A stretch of DNA of 64,000 nucleotides, taken from contig JAFLBX010000002.1 of NCBI GenBank assembly GCA_017303675.1, forward strand, positions 186,001 through 250,000, given 5' to 3'. The DNA is from Ignavibacteria bacterium (GTDB taxonomy: Bacteria > Bacteroidota > Ignavibacteria > Tepidaquicellales > OLB5). The position numbers and the translations under genes were made by a program. Below are positions 52,201-59,900 of the stretch, in pieces. The notes beneath the pieces are model-generated. The model worked only from the letters and a program-made list of their open reading frames with translations, was not told where the DNA came from and searched no databases. Positions within the stretch are counted from its first letter, which is position 1. Each line of letters opens with the position of its first letter.

Positions 52201-52342
52201 TCAGGTTGTATTTAACGGAATTGATGATGAGAACCGCAAGCTGAGGCTTGGCATTTATGTGATATTCCTGGAAGCTTTAAATGACCAGAACGGTGTAGTT
52301 GAAACAATAAAATCAACCCTTGTTGTAGGCGCAAAATTATAA
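49280..52342 (+). CDS. Secreted protein with four lamin-tail domains and FlgD-like C-terminus
   Basis: A 1020-residue protein with a signal peptide (about residues 1-21). Four lamin-tail domains are visible (about 25-150, 305-430, 585-700, 745-870), opening with the motif NEIMYAP or NEIMAAP (ALNEIMYAPTPAANEWFELY; VINEIMYAPTTGTGKEWFEI). CARDB-like domains lie between the first three (about 183-290 and 465-570; VSFYDDYNKDGNPTPNELIN). The C-terminus (about 905-1020; SPNPFSPDGDGYEDFTIISY) is a FlgD/CHU_C-like sorting domain variant rather than the NYPNPFNP type. The first two LTD-CARDB units are an exact 840-bp tandem spacing apart. It is probably surface-exposed or secreted, and is followed 17 bases later by the TMTC-like gene. 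Confidence 0.87.
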   Translation: MKIKFLKAAGLLLILCNLTFSQNPGDVALNEIMYAPTPAANEWFELYNNTSAPFNMANWKWKDATATIRTITTQNIDLPASGYAVICQDTSAFRTAYPGFTGLLIQSTGWSSLNNTGTENLIIFNASNVVVDSIQFTNTWGGGTGSRSLERISPTAPTNQQSNWGTSIASAGATPGLRNSLSPLANDLVLNILSFSNNNPVIGNNLQITANVKNRGTVTANTYSVSFYDDYNKDGNPTPNELINTVNSSSPLNSGDSINYNTSKVMDSLGLRQFITVVTYAPDEDTSNNKRTGTVTVIPGGGGFDSLVINEIMYAPTTGTGKEWFEIYNKSSNPVNLANWKWKDATSTQHTITTQAVNIPANGFAVVCEDSAAVKLFYPNNPGIYLQSTGWSALNNTGDNLVLFNSTGTIIDSITFTSSWGGSANNKSLERVSYTAPTNQQSNWGTCVSTIGATPNKVNSLTPKPNDLALNKITFSRTLPALGDTLGIIAQVKNRGLNSAPSYSVSFYDDYNKDSIATPNELKSTVNSTGVLNAGDSVNITYSQILDSAGLRQYIAVVNYGADEDTSNNKYVASIEVAGGSTAGRVIINEIMYDFPAGECEWVEIFNNSDSVVNLKNWKVSDNSLTQVNITANDYFLNPQSYAVISQSGAIFTNHPSIDSAKVIINSSFPSLNNTGDAVIIYKINGAVSDRVDFLPEWGGDNSSLERIDINGVSNDSSNWASSIACERSTPTLINSISAAVHYHRNDLIINEIMAAPLTGQPEYIELYNPTANNINIVGWLLSESSGSKGITDTCSAIIKPGMYAVIAADTNIYNAFPYLRTPDSTQKVFIPGSLNLSNEGDLVKIADVFRTMIDSVYYSDNWYNPNLPGSGRSLEKINPALNGNDGKNWSSCTFPNGGSPGLKNSIYTNTNFATGEISVSPNPFSPDGDGYEDFTIISYKLKNSVSQVRMKIYDVKGRLVKTIMNNQASGPEGQVVFNGIDDENRKLRLGIYVIFLEALNDQNGVVETIKSTLVVGAKL

Positions 52343-52359
52343 GAAAGAAAAACCCATTA

Positions 52360-54435
52360 ATGGCTAAGAATCAAACAGCGAAAAAAACACAATCAATAGA
52401 TAAGCAGGTAAAAAAAGAGCAGACACCCGTACAGATCAATAAAATTGTTCTCTATATAATACTCGCAGTGATTTCCTTTGCGGTATATGCAAATTCACTG
52501 CAGAATGAATTTGTTTTTGATGATGAATCAGTTGTTGAAGGCGACCCAACTATAACAGAGCTTTCCAATATCCCGAAGTTCTTTACAGGTGAAATGGGAT
52601 TTCACAAGGTAATTGGCGCTTATTACAGACCGGTTGTTTCAGCTTCATATACTATAGATCATGCTATATGGGGCTTGCAGCCCTTCGGTTTCCATTTAAC
52701 AAATGTTATAATGCACATTATAAATGTGCTGCTGTTTTTTGCGCTGCTGCGGCTGATGTTTGAAAAGTCACAATCACCTTATAAAGATTATATCATCCTG
52801 ATCGCCGCACTTATATTTGCTGTTCATCCAATACATACAGAAGTTGTAGCATGGGTCAGCGGGCGCACGGACGGGCTTTCATGCACATTCTTTTTTGCCG
52901 CATTTATTTTTTATCTGAAATACAGCAAAGAGCCGTCAAATAAAAATCTTGCGCTTACACTATTAATGTATGCTCTTTCGCTGTTTTCCAAGGAAATGGC
53001 TATCACTTTTCCTGCAGTTGTTATACTGTATGATATGATTATCAACAGGGGAGAGTTTAAAGAGCTGCTCAAAAAACGTTATATTGTTTACGGTTCTTTA
53101 ATAGTGTTATCGGGTCTTTTTATGCTGTTAAGATGGTATGCATTAAGAACAGCGGTTCCAAGACCTACATATTTTTATTTTTATGAGATGGATACACTCA
53201 CAGCGATTTTAACAATGCTGCAGACATTGCCACTATATTTCAGGTTATCAATTGCGCCGTATGGTATGCTTTACCATTATAGCGGATACATGCCGGATAT
53301 TTCAAGCTTAACAGATATAAGAGCACTGTTTGCCGTATTTTTTATATTGATACTTGGCGGAGCTTCGGTTTATTTCATTAAACGCGCGCCGTATGTTTCT
53401 TACGCAATAATAATATTTTTTGTCACACTGCTGCCGGTTTTAAATATAGTGCCTACTATGAACTTTATGGCAGACAGGTTTTTGTATATTCCTTCAATGT
53501 TCGTAAGTATTATTGCTGCGGCTGCTCTATTCAGGTATTTTACTAAAAAGAACTATAACCTTGTTATGGGAATTTCAGCGGCAGTGCTTATATTATTTTC
53601 ATACATGACATATGCCAGGAATGCAGAATGGAGAACCAATGATATATTGTTCCTAAGCGCTGAAGGCAGGCCGGGGACTGTGACTTATGTTAATATAGGC
53701 AATATATATGCAAACAAAGGAAATTTTGATGTTGCAGAGGTTTATTACAGGAAGGCGATTGACCTGCGCAAGGAAACGCTGATAGCGCATAATAATGTTG
53801 GCAAGGTGTTTATGGTAAAGGGTAATTATGATTCAGCTTACTACTATATTAATAAAGCATTCCTGCTGGATACCCTTTCACCAGAGCCGCAGTTCACGTT
53901 TGCGCAGATGTATCAGCGAAAAGGCGATATTCCGATGGCGATCCAGTGGCTTGAAAAGCTGTGTTCACACTCACCAAGGTATTACAATGCATCGGATATG
54001 CTTGCAGAGCTGAAAGCGCTGCCGCCGCCGCAAAATACAGGCGATAATCAGATTGTGCCGCCCGTGTTAAAGGATGAAAAAATGGAAAAGGTGAGAGTAC
54101 TCGAAGAATCATCCTATAAAAATTACCAGGCTAAGAATTTTGATAAGGCTATTGATGAGCTGAACCAGCTTATCAAGTTAATGCCTGATAAATCCGCGGG
54201 ATATTATAATAACATAGGTATGTGTTATATGGACCAGGAAAAGTACACCGAAGCAATAGAAAATTTTACAGTTGCGGCAACAAAAGATTCTAAATTTTCG
54301 TCTGCTTATAATAATATTGGTACCTGTTATGAAAGGATGAATGAAATTCCAAAAGCGAGGGAAAGCTACAAAAAAGCATTGCAGGTTGATCCCAATAATG
54401 AGCTTGCAAAACAGAATCTTGAGAAATTGAAATAA
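52360..54435 (+). CDS. TMTC-like GT-C membrane protein with C-terminal TPRs
   Basis: A 691-residue protein. A Lys/Gln-rich cytoplasmic start is followed by about 10 membrane segments. The first loop FVFDDESVVEGDP, the sequence YYRPVVSASYTIDHAIWGLQ, and VHPIHTEVVAWVSGRTDGLS are the hallmarks of TMTC/DUF1736-type GT-C glycosyltransferases. At least five TPR motifs (about 440-690; TYVNIGNIYANKGNFDVAEV, YYNNIGMCYMDQEKYTEAIE) close it. It may transfer sugar from a polyprenyl carrier to exported proteins; that is family inference. It is close behind the lamin-tail gene, hinting at co-expression with a secreted substrate. Terminator at 54475. Confidence 0.85.
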   Translation: MAKNQTAKKTQSIDKQVKKEQTPVQINKIVLYIILAVISFAVYANSLQNEFVFDDESVVEGDPTITELSNIPKFFTGEMGFHKVIGAYYRPVVSASYTIDHAIWGLQPFGFHLTNVIMHIINVLLFFALLRLMFEKSQSPYKDYIILIAALIFAVHPIHTEVVAWVSGRTDGLSCTFFFAAFIFYLKYSKEPSNKNLALTLLMYALSLFSKEMAITFPAVVILYDMIINRGEFKELLKKRYIVYGSLIVLSGLFMLLRWYALRTAVPRPTYFYFYEMDTLTAILTMLQTLPLYFRLSIAPYGMLYHYSGYMPDISSLTDIRALFAVFFILILGGASVYFIKRAPYVSYAIIIFFVTLLPVLNIVPTMNFMADRFLYIPSMFVSIIAAAALFRYFTKKNYNLVMGISAAVLILFSYMTYARNAEWRTNDILFLSAEGRPGTVTYVNIGNIYANKGNFDVAEVYYRKAIDLRKETLIAHNNVGKVFMVKGNYDSAYYYINKAFLLDTLSPEPQFTFAQMYQRKGDIPMAIQWLEKLCSHSPRYYNASDMLAELKALPPPQNTGDNQIVPPVLKDEKMEKVRVLEESSYKNYQAKNFDKAIDELNQLIKLMPDKSAGYYNNIGMCYMDQEKYTEAIENFTVAATKDSKFSSAYNNIGTCYERMNEIPKARESYKKALQVDPNNELAKQNLEKLK

Positions 54436-54474
54436 GAGTTTTATTACAGAGTATAAATTCAGAATTTAAAATTA

Positions 54475-54504
54475 ACCCGCGGAATATTCTGCGGGTTTTT
54501 TTAT
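54475..54504 (+). terminator. Rho-independent terminator
   Basis: ACCCGCGGAATATTCTGCGGGT stem followed by TTTTTT, 40 bases after the TMTC-like gene. Confidence 0.88.
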
Positions 54505-54538
54505 TAACTGAAATTCAGCTTTAACATTTCGCTCCATA

Positions 54539-54752
54539 GGAAAATAATTAGATGCTCAAAGAAGAAACACACCCTCCCGCCAGGGCGGGACAAGCTTCTC
54601 AAGAGGGGAATATGATTAGCCATGCCCTTCAGGGCGTGGGTTAAGTGCACCCACAAAAAAAGGGCTTTAGCCCTCATTAGAAAATAATTAGATGCTAAAA
54701 AGAAGAAACACACCCTCCCGCCAGGGCGGGACAAGCTTCTCAAGAGGGGAAT
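54539..54752. repeat. Two direct copies of a 73-bp repeat around other palindromes
   Basis: GAAAATAATTAGATGCT followed by AAGAAGAAACACACCCTCCC, GCCAGGGCGGGACAAGCTTC and TCAAGAGGGGAAT occurs at about 54539-54612 and 54681-54752. Between them lie GCCCTTCAGGGC and GGGCTTTAGCCC hairpins. In reverse complement the unit (ATTCCCCTCTTGAGAAGCTT...) is related to the DNA inserted in the T9SS gene at 35718. No gene is seen in this 327-base gap. Confidence 0.85.
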
Positions 54753-54762
54753 TATAAATTAT

Positions 54763-56106
54763 CTACAATAAATTACTTGCGAGCTCGGCAAGCTCTGAAC
54801 GCTCGCCTTTGATGAGATTTACATGAGCGTAAAGATCCTGACCCTTAAAATGCTCAATAAGATATGTTAAACCGTTTGATTGCGAATCAAGATACGGATG
54901 GTCAATCTGGTAAACATCACCTGTGAAAACGATCTTAGCGCCTTCACCAACCCTGGTTATAATTGTTTTTACTTCATGGGGTGTCAGATTCTGCGCTTCA
55001 TCAACAATGAAAAATATACGCTGCAGACTTCTGCCCCTAATATAGCTTAACGGTTCAATTACCAGCTTCTGGTCTTTCACCATTTGTGTTATCTGCTGAT
55101 GCTGCTTTTCGGTTTCGCTGTACTGGTCCTGTATAACCTTAAGATTATCCCATAGCGGCTGCATGTAGGGCGCGAGCTTTGATTCCACATCACCGGGAAG
55201 GTAGCCAATATCTTTATTGCTCAGCGGAACGACGGGTCTTGCGATATATATCTGCCTGTAGTTCTTTTTAACATTCAATGCAGATGCAAGCGCAAGCAGG
55301 GTTTTGCCTGTGCCGGCTTTTCCTGTAATTGTAACAAGCGGAAGGTTGTGGTTTGTTAAGGCATCAATTGCGAATGTTTGTTCAGCGTTGCGGGGTTTAA
55401 TTCCGTAAACAGGGTTTTTATCAACCTTACGCAGTATCTGGTTCTTATTATCAATTGCAGCAAGTACTGAGTGGCTTGCATTGCGAAGCACGAGATATTT
55501 GTTCGGAACCTGTTCGGTTTTTGATTTTTTTAATGTAGTTTTTATGGGAACTTCAAATGGCGGCTGGTAGAGCTTTTCTATCAGATCATGGCTGAAATTC
55601 TCTATGGTTTCTTTCCCGCTGTATAGTTCTTCAACATTTGTGATCTTATCGGTTGTATAATCTTCAGCCTGAACGCCGACTGCCTTGGCTTTCATCCTCA
55701 AATTTACATCTTTACTTACAAGTATTACACTGTGCCCGGTTTTACGCTGTTTAATTTCAAATGCTGCGCTGAGTATGCGGTGATCAGGTGTATCTTCTTT
55801 GAATACATCGCGTATCTCATCATTTAATCCTTTGCTAAGGGCAATGGAGACCTTGCCCTTGCCTTTGCCCAGCGGCACGCCGCCGTTGAAGAGGGCTGAG
55901 CCTGTAAGGCTATCGAGCTTTCGGGCAAATTCACGCGCATTCAGGTTTATAACCTGGCTGCCACGCTTAAAGTGATCAAGCTCTTCGATCACAGTTATGG
56001 GAATGGCGATATCATGCTCTTTAAACTGGTTTATGCAGGTAGAATCATGCAATATCACATTTGTATCTAAAACAAAGGTTTTCTTAGGAGCCTTGCTGCT
56101 TTTCAT
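54763..56106 (-). CDS. PhoH-family ATPase with N-terminal PIN domain
   Basis: A 447-residue PhoH2-type protein. The PIN domain (about residues 9-140) has KTFVLDTNVILHDSTCINQF and PITVIEELDHFKRGSQ with the acidic residues in place. The PhoH domain (about 240-440) carries Walker [40 protein letters not shown] (Walker B) and GEGAKIVFTGDVYQID. Related proteins unwind and cleave RNA. ATG 56106, no nearby partner on the strand. Its gene converges on the TMTC-like gene across the repeat region. Confidence 0.93.
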   Translation of the reverse strand: MKSSKAPKKTFVLDTNVILHDSTCINQFKEHDIAIPITVIEELDHFKRGSQVINLNAREFARKLDSLTGSALFNGGVPLGKGKGKVSIALSKGLNDEIRDVFKEDTPDHRILSAAFEIKQRKTGHSVILVSKDVNLRMKAKAVGVQAEDYTTDKITNVEELYSGKETIENFSHDLIEKLYQPPFEVPIKTTLKKSKTEQVPNKYLVLRNASHSVLAAIDNKNQILRKVDKNPVYGIKPRNAEQTFAIDALTNHNLPLVTITGKAGTGKTLLALASALNVKKNYRQIYIARPVVPLSNKDIGYLPGDVESKLAPYMQPLWDNLKVIQDQYSETEKQHQQITQMVKDQKLVIEPLSYIRGRSLQRIFFIVDEAQNLTPHEVKTIITRVGEGAKIVFTGDVYQIDHPYLDSQSNGLTYLIEHFKGQDLYAHVNLIKGERSELAELASNLL

Positions 56107-56174
56107 TAAGTATAGTTAAATTTTGAGATGGTGAAAATAATAATTAAAATAAATATAATGAAACAAAAATCCTG

Positions 56175-56555
56175 TTAAGCTTTTACGACCTGTCCGCCAT
56201 CAAAAACCATGCCTGATGCCATTTCATTATAAGTAATAAATATATTTGATTCTTCAATTTCCAGTTCAGCCGCTAATGTTCCGGCAACGGTTTTCATTAT
56301 GGTTTCAATCTGTTCATTTGATTTACCCTCAAAACCTGTAATTTCAATAATAGGTGAATGAGTCTTTGCCTGCATTGCAGCCGCAGTAGTATCGCCAACA
56401 GCATATTGGTGCCGCTCAATGAACTGCCAATATGACCAGATATGCCCGGGCTCAATTCCTGCTGCATCAGAAATTTGCAGGTTTAATCTTTTTAAAATCT
56501 CATTAATTTTTAATGGTCTGCTTAAGGGTAGTGTTTTTATACAGATTACAGGCAT
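56175..56555 (-). CDS. Tautomerase-superfamily-like protein
   Basis: A 126-residue protein beginning MPVICIKTLPLSRPLKINEI, so Pro becomes the N-terminal residue as in 4-oxalocrotonate tautomerase and CHMI proteins. The second half, SPIIEITGFEGKSNEQIETI and ESNIFITYNEMASGMVFDGG, repeats the beta-alpha-beta pattern. It might catalyse keto-enol tautomerisation; the substrate is unknown. It is 69 bases upstream of phoH on the same strand. A TATATTTG box lies at 56599. Confidence 0.7.
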   Translation of the reverse strand: MPVICIKTLPLSRPLKINEILKRLNLQISDAAGIEPGHIWSYWQFIERHQYAVGDTTAAAMQAKTHSPIIEITGFEGKSNEQIETIMKTVAGTLAAELEIEESNIFITYNEMASGMVFDGGQVVKA

Positions 56556-56598
56556 TATATAATATTGGAGTTAACAATTACAATTTGATGTCACTGCA

Positions 56599-56606
56599 CA
56601 AATATA
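56599..56606 (-). promoter_or_regulatory. Possible -7 promoter box
   Basis: TATATTTG on the minus strand, 43 bases upstream of the tautomerase-like ATG. There is no TTG at the expected -33 distance. Confidence 0.4.
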
Positions 56607-56843
56607 AGAAATATTTCAAAGAAAATCTAAATAAACCAGAAAACAGCAAAAAAGTAATCCTAACGGAAAATTAACAGCTCTTTATAAAATATTTTATATA
56701 ATGACTCTTATCAATATAATAACAAAAATGAGGATTGAAATAAGTATTATTATTTTCTGCTCTGTTGGGGACATAATGATAATATAATATCTCGTTTTAT
56801 CAATAAAAATTTATTAATTTGGTTCAACCTAAATTATATAACC

Positions 56844-57860
56844 ATGAAAAACCTTTTAATAATATCCCTGCTTATCCTTTTAGCCTCAATATATTCATGC
56901 AATGATGATACTATAAATAATAATGTGGGCAATCCAACAGCTGATTTTGATATGTACATTATCAAATCAAAGGATACAGCATTCAATTTTGCAACATACA
57001 CTTATAAGAATGGTGAGAATGGGCTTAAATTATTCAATGACTCGCTTTTAGTATTCTCAAAATCCAAAAACGGGATAATTCTGCTTGCGCGGATAAATTC
57101 GTTGCACAACATTACAGCATTTTATTATTCTGATGAAAACGGAAACGGAATTTTACAAATTCCTTTTCAAAACCTGCCAGATTATATTGAAATTTCTCCG
57201 GATGCATCAAAGGTCTTATTTGCTGAAGAAAATAATGCTGCTCTTTATATATCAAACATCGATGGAACCCAAAAGTTACTTCTTTCGGGCAGCATTTTTG
57301 GCGCATTTACTTTCCCAAAATTTTCACCGAATGGTAACAGAATTGCATTTCTGGAAAAGCCGGCATCAGGAGTGCATGGGCTGTATCTGATAAATATTGA
57401 CGGAACGAATAAGAAGTTATTAAAGGATAGCCTGAGTGTAATGGAATTTCATTCACTCGATTTTTCACCTGATGGCAGCGGAATTGTATACCAAACCGCA
57501 ATACAGCCGGGAAATGAAACAAATGTTTGTATCATTGATACTTCAGGAAATAATTATAGAGTGTTGACAGACGGTATAAATCCATTTTGGTCACCAAACG
57601 GGGATAAAATTTGCTTTTTGAAAAGTATAGGGCAGGGAATTTATGAAATCCATTTGATAAATTCCGATGGAAGCGGTTTAACAAATATATCCGTTAATCA
57701 TTATGACTATGATTCACCAGGAAAGTGGTCAGCAGATGGTACAAAGATAATCTACAATGGCCAGGCGCATCCGAATTTGCCGACTTTATATAAGTATGAC
57801 CTGAATACCGGTTTAACAAATGTCGTCTCAGATTCTGTATTTGGCTATATGTGGAAATAA
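56844..57860 (+). CDS. TolB-like beta-propeller lipoprotein
   Basis: A 338-residue lipoprotein: lipobox SIYSC at residues 15-19, then a six- or seven-bladed propeller with TolB/WD40-like motifs (LYISNIDGTQKLLLSG, FPKFSPNGNRIAFLEKP, LYLINIDGTNKKLLKD, LDFSPDGSGIVYQTA, FWSPNGDKICFLKS, KWSADGTKIIYNGQ). It likely serves as a surface or periplasmic binding scaffold. ATG 56844. The next gene begins right after its stop, with its alternative GTG start inside this gene's end, so the following small lipoprotein may be coupled. Confidence 0.85.
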   Translation: MKNLLIISLLILLASIYSCNDDTINNNVGNPTADFDMYIIKSKDTAFNFATYTYKNGENGLKLFNDSLLVFSKSKNGIILLARINSLHNITAFYYSDENGNGILQIPFQNLPDYIEISPDASKVLFAEENNAALYISNIDGTQKLLLSGSIFGAFTFPKFSPNGNRIAFLEKPASGVHGLYLINIDGTNKKLLKDSLSVMEFHSLDFSPDGSGIVYQTAIQPGNETNVCIIDTSGNNYRVLTDGINPFWSPNGDKICFLKSIGQGIYEIHLINSDGSGLTNISVNHYDYDSPGKWSADGTKIIYNGQAHPNLPTLYKYDLNTGLTNVVSDSVFGYMWK

Positions 57861-57862
57861 TA

Positions 57863-58273
57863 ATGGTAATTTTTAATAAAAATACTCTTTTTAAAACATT
57901 AGTAGTTTTGGTTATGATCTCTTTCACAGGCTGTGTTACCAGCAAAATTGAGTATGTTGAAAGCAGAGAGTTTCCAAAAGGGAAGACCTACAGGATATTT
58001 GAGGTATTTATGAAGGATGGCAGTGTAATAAACCTTAAAGATAAAGAGCCCGAATTCAAGCTGAATTATATAGGCAATGAAAATGTGATTATATATTTTG
58101 AAGATGTAAATATTGAAAAAAAGATACTGCTTAAGGATATATCACTGCTGAAGATAGAAGTTTTGGAAAGCAATACTGTTTTAAATGTAATTATCATAAT
58201 CGGTTCTGTTATCCTGTTCTTTCTATTATTGTTAATGATTGTCAGTCCTTTCGAAGGTATGAAAATGGGGTAA
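57863..58273 (+). CDS. Small lipoprotein with C-terminal membrane segment, paralogue 1
   Basis: A 136-residue protein starting at ATG 57863 (a GTG at 57851 is in frame, but the signal peptide is best with the ATG). Lipobox SFTGC is followed by VTSKIEYVESREFPKGKTYR, a beta-rich body and a hydrophobic C-terminal helix (about 105-127). It shares its layout and much sequence with the next gene (58320), indicating tandem duplication. Function unknown. Confidence 0.7.
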   Translation: MVIFNKNTLFKTLVVLVMISFTGCVTSKIEYVESREFPKGKTYRIFEVFMKDGSVINLKDKEPEFKLNYIGNENVIIYFEDVNIEKKILLKDISLLKIEVLESNTVLNVIIIIGSVILFFLLLLMIVSPFEGMKMG

Positions 58274-58319
58274 GTATTATGCAATTTAAGCTATTTATTA
58301 AAAATCTTAATTTTAATTT

Positions 58320-58724
58320 ATGATAAAGAATGCTGTAGTATTGAGTGTTATTGTATTTATTGTTATTCTGAGCTTTTCAGGCTGTGTTACCAGCAAAATT
58401 GAATATGTTGAAAGCAGCAAGGTACCGGTTGAAAAAACATACAGGATATCTCAGATTTATCTAAACGACGGAACAATAATAGATGTAAAAGAAAAAGAAG
58501 CTAAGTTAAGACCTAAATATAAAGGTGTGAGCAATGTAATTGTGTATTATGAAGATGTGAATATTGAAAGATCTGTGCCATTACAAAATGTAGCCAGTTT
58601 GAAGATAGAGGTTATAGAAAGTAATGTATTGCTGACAGTAGCAGTAATAGCCGGCTCATTGGCAGTTGCATATCTGCTGGCAATATGGATAGCAATTGCA
58701 TCCGGCGGATATACAATGCATTAG
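58320..58724 (+). CDS. Small lipoprotein with C-terminal membrane segment, paralogue 2
   Basis: A 134-residue protein with lipobox SFSGC, then VTSKIEYVESSKVPVEKTYR, and a matching YYEDVNIE segment (paralogue 1 has YFEDVNIE). A hydrophobic helix sits at about residues 104-127. It begins 46 bases after paralogue 1 with no clear ribosome-binding site. Function unknown; the two probably arose by recent duplication and may form a mixed complex. Confidence 0.7.
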   Translation: MIKNAVVLSVIVFIVILSFSGCVTSKIEYVESSKVPVEKTYRISQIYLNDGTIIDVKEKEAKLRPKYKGVSNVIVYYEDVNIERSVPLQNVASLKIEVIESNVLLTVAVIAGSLAVAYLLAIWIAIASGGYTMH

Positions 58725-58787
58725 TTATTGAAACAAATTAAACTGTGAATTTGTTAGTATATAGGAATCCAAAAAAATCAGAAAAAA

Positions 58788-59309
58788 ATGAGTATATTGG
58801 CATTAATAATTTCGCTTGTAATGCTGACAGGGTGCGCTGAAAAGCCCGGCAGAACAGCGATGCATGAGCAGCAATTAACAAAACAAACTGATTCCACAAA
58901 CATTTGCGGAGAATTTAAACCGGTCATGAGTAAAGACGAATTAAAAGAAAAGCTCACAGATGAGCAGTATAAAGTTACACAGGAAAAGGGGACTGAGCGT
59001 CCTTTCAGTAATAAGTATTGGGATAACCACGATGAAGGCAAGTATGCCTGCATAGTATGCGGCCAGGAGCTCTTCAGCAGTGACACCAAATTCGAATCAG
59101 GAACAGGCTGGCCAAGTTTTTTTAAGCCAATTAAGGATGAAAATGTTAAGGAAGAAACCGATAATACACTGGGTATGAAAAGAACTGAAGTAGTATGTTC
59201 AAACTGCGGCGCACATTTGGGGCATGTATTTGATGACGGTCCCGCCCCCACACGGCTTAGATATTGTATGAACTCCGCCGCGCTTGATTTTAAGAAGAAA
59301 GATGAGTAG
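58788..59309 (+). CDS. msrB: Peptide-methionine (R)-S-oxide reductase, exported lipoprotein
   Basis: A 173-residue protein with lipobox MLTGC (residues 12-16), so the enzyme is exported and lipid-anchored. The MsrB domain (about 45-165) includes [60 protein letters not shown] (two CxxC zinc pairs) and [11 protein letters not shown] with the catalytic Cys. It repairs oxidised methionines of envelope proteins. ATG 58788. It is followed by a short tandem repeat. Confidence 0.95.
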   Translation: MSILALIISLVMLTGCAEKPGRTAMHEQQLTKQTDSTNICGEFKPVMSKDELKEKLTDEQYKVTQEKGTERPFSNKYWDNHDEGKYACIVCGQELFSSDTKFESGTGWPSFFKPIKDENVKEETDNTLGMKRTEVVCSNCGAHLGHVFDDGPAPTRLRYCMNSAALDFKKKDE

Positions 59310-59362
59310 GTGAGTTGTTGAGTAGGTACGTAGGTAAGTAGATGAGTAGGTGAGTAGGATAA
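59308..59362. repeat. GAGTAGGT-type short tandem repeat
   Basis: Eight-base units around GAGTAGGT with variants (GTACGTAGGTAAGTAGAT, GAGTAGGTGAGTAGGAT) run for about 55 bases immediately after msrB. Confidence 0.8.
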
Positions 59363-59424
59363 TGGGTGGAAATATTCAATAAAACTGAATCTTACTAACT
59401 CTATTTCACCAATTTATTATTTCA

Positions 59425-59715
59425 CTATTTCGCTCTTATCAGGCTTACGCGGTAAGGATACAGTTCCGGTGATACTATACCTGATTTTACTGCCGGGTCG
59501 TTCATCATAATGTTACTGGCTTCATCTTCTGATTCCGCTTCAATAACTGCAATCCCGAATTTACCTGTTGTTTCAGGTCCGGCAAGAATCAGTTTACCTT
59601 TATCCAGCAGATCCTTTAAGTATTCAAAATGTACTCCCATAATATTCCCTTCTTCCTCTGTCATAGTTTCCGCAAAATTCTCTTTATGGGGTCTGATAAA
59701 ATATATAAATTGCAT
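59425..59715 (-). CDS. YciI-like protein
   Basis: A 96-residue protein of the YCII/dimeric alpha-beta barrel family: FIYFIRPHKENFAETMTEEE, HFEYLKDLLDKGKLILAGPE, IAVIEAESEDEASNIMMNDP and AVKSGIVSPELYPYRVSLIR fit its beta-alpha-beta layout. The family's function is largely unknown, with some members acting in ring-cleavage pathways. ATG 59715. It is the last of a minus-strand set with the protease and the 34-residue membrane protein. Confidence 0.85.
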   Translation of the reverse strand: MQFIYFIRPHKENFAETMTEEEGNIMGVHFEYLKDLLDKGKLILAGPETTGKFGIAVIEAESEDEASNIMMNDPAVKSGIVSPELYPYRVSLIRAK

Positions 59716-59782
59716 AGCCGGATAATATTTAATTGTTAAATTATGGAAAGGGCTTACCGTGTTTATGAATTACTGCTGAAAT

Positions 59783-59887
59783 TTACTTCAGGAAACCGAT
59801 ATAGAGTCCGACAATAATAACAGTAAGTATCAGTATGCCGAATAAAATGTAAAACTGGTTTGAGCTTCTTAGTTTATTAGGGAACAT
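59783..59887 (-). CDS. 34-residue single-helix membrane protein
   Basis: On the minus strand, ATG 59887 opens MFPNKLRSSNQFYILFGILI, followed by LTVIIVGLYIGFLK and a stop at 59783. It has one membrane helix (about residues 12-31) with a positively charged start. It begins 13 bases after the protease gene stop, so it could be translated from the same mRNA. There is no clear ribosome-binding site. The clean hydrophobic composition and tight spacing support a real small protein; proof needs expression data. Confidence 0.5.
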   Translation of the reverse strand: MFPNKLRSSNQFYILFGILILTVIIVGLYIGFLK

Positions 59888-59900
59888 TGCTTATAATACA

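Noticed and set aside
58778-59251. 157-residue minus-strand frame
   Set aside because: It is antisense to msrB, whose motifs are unmistakable.
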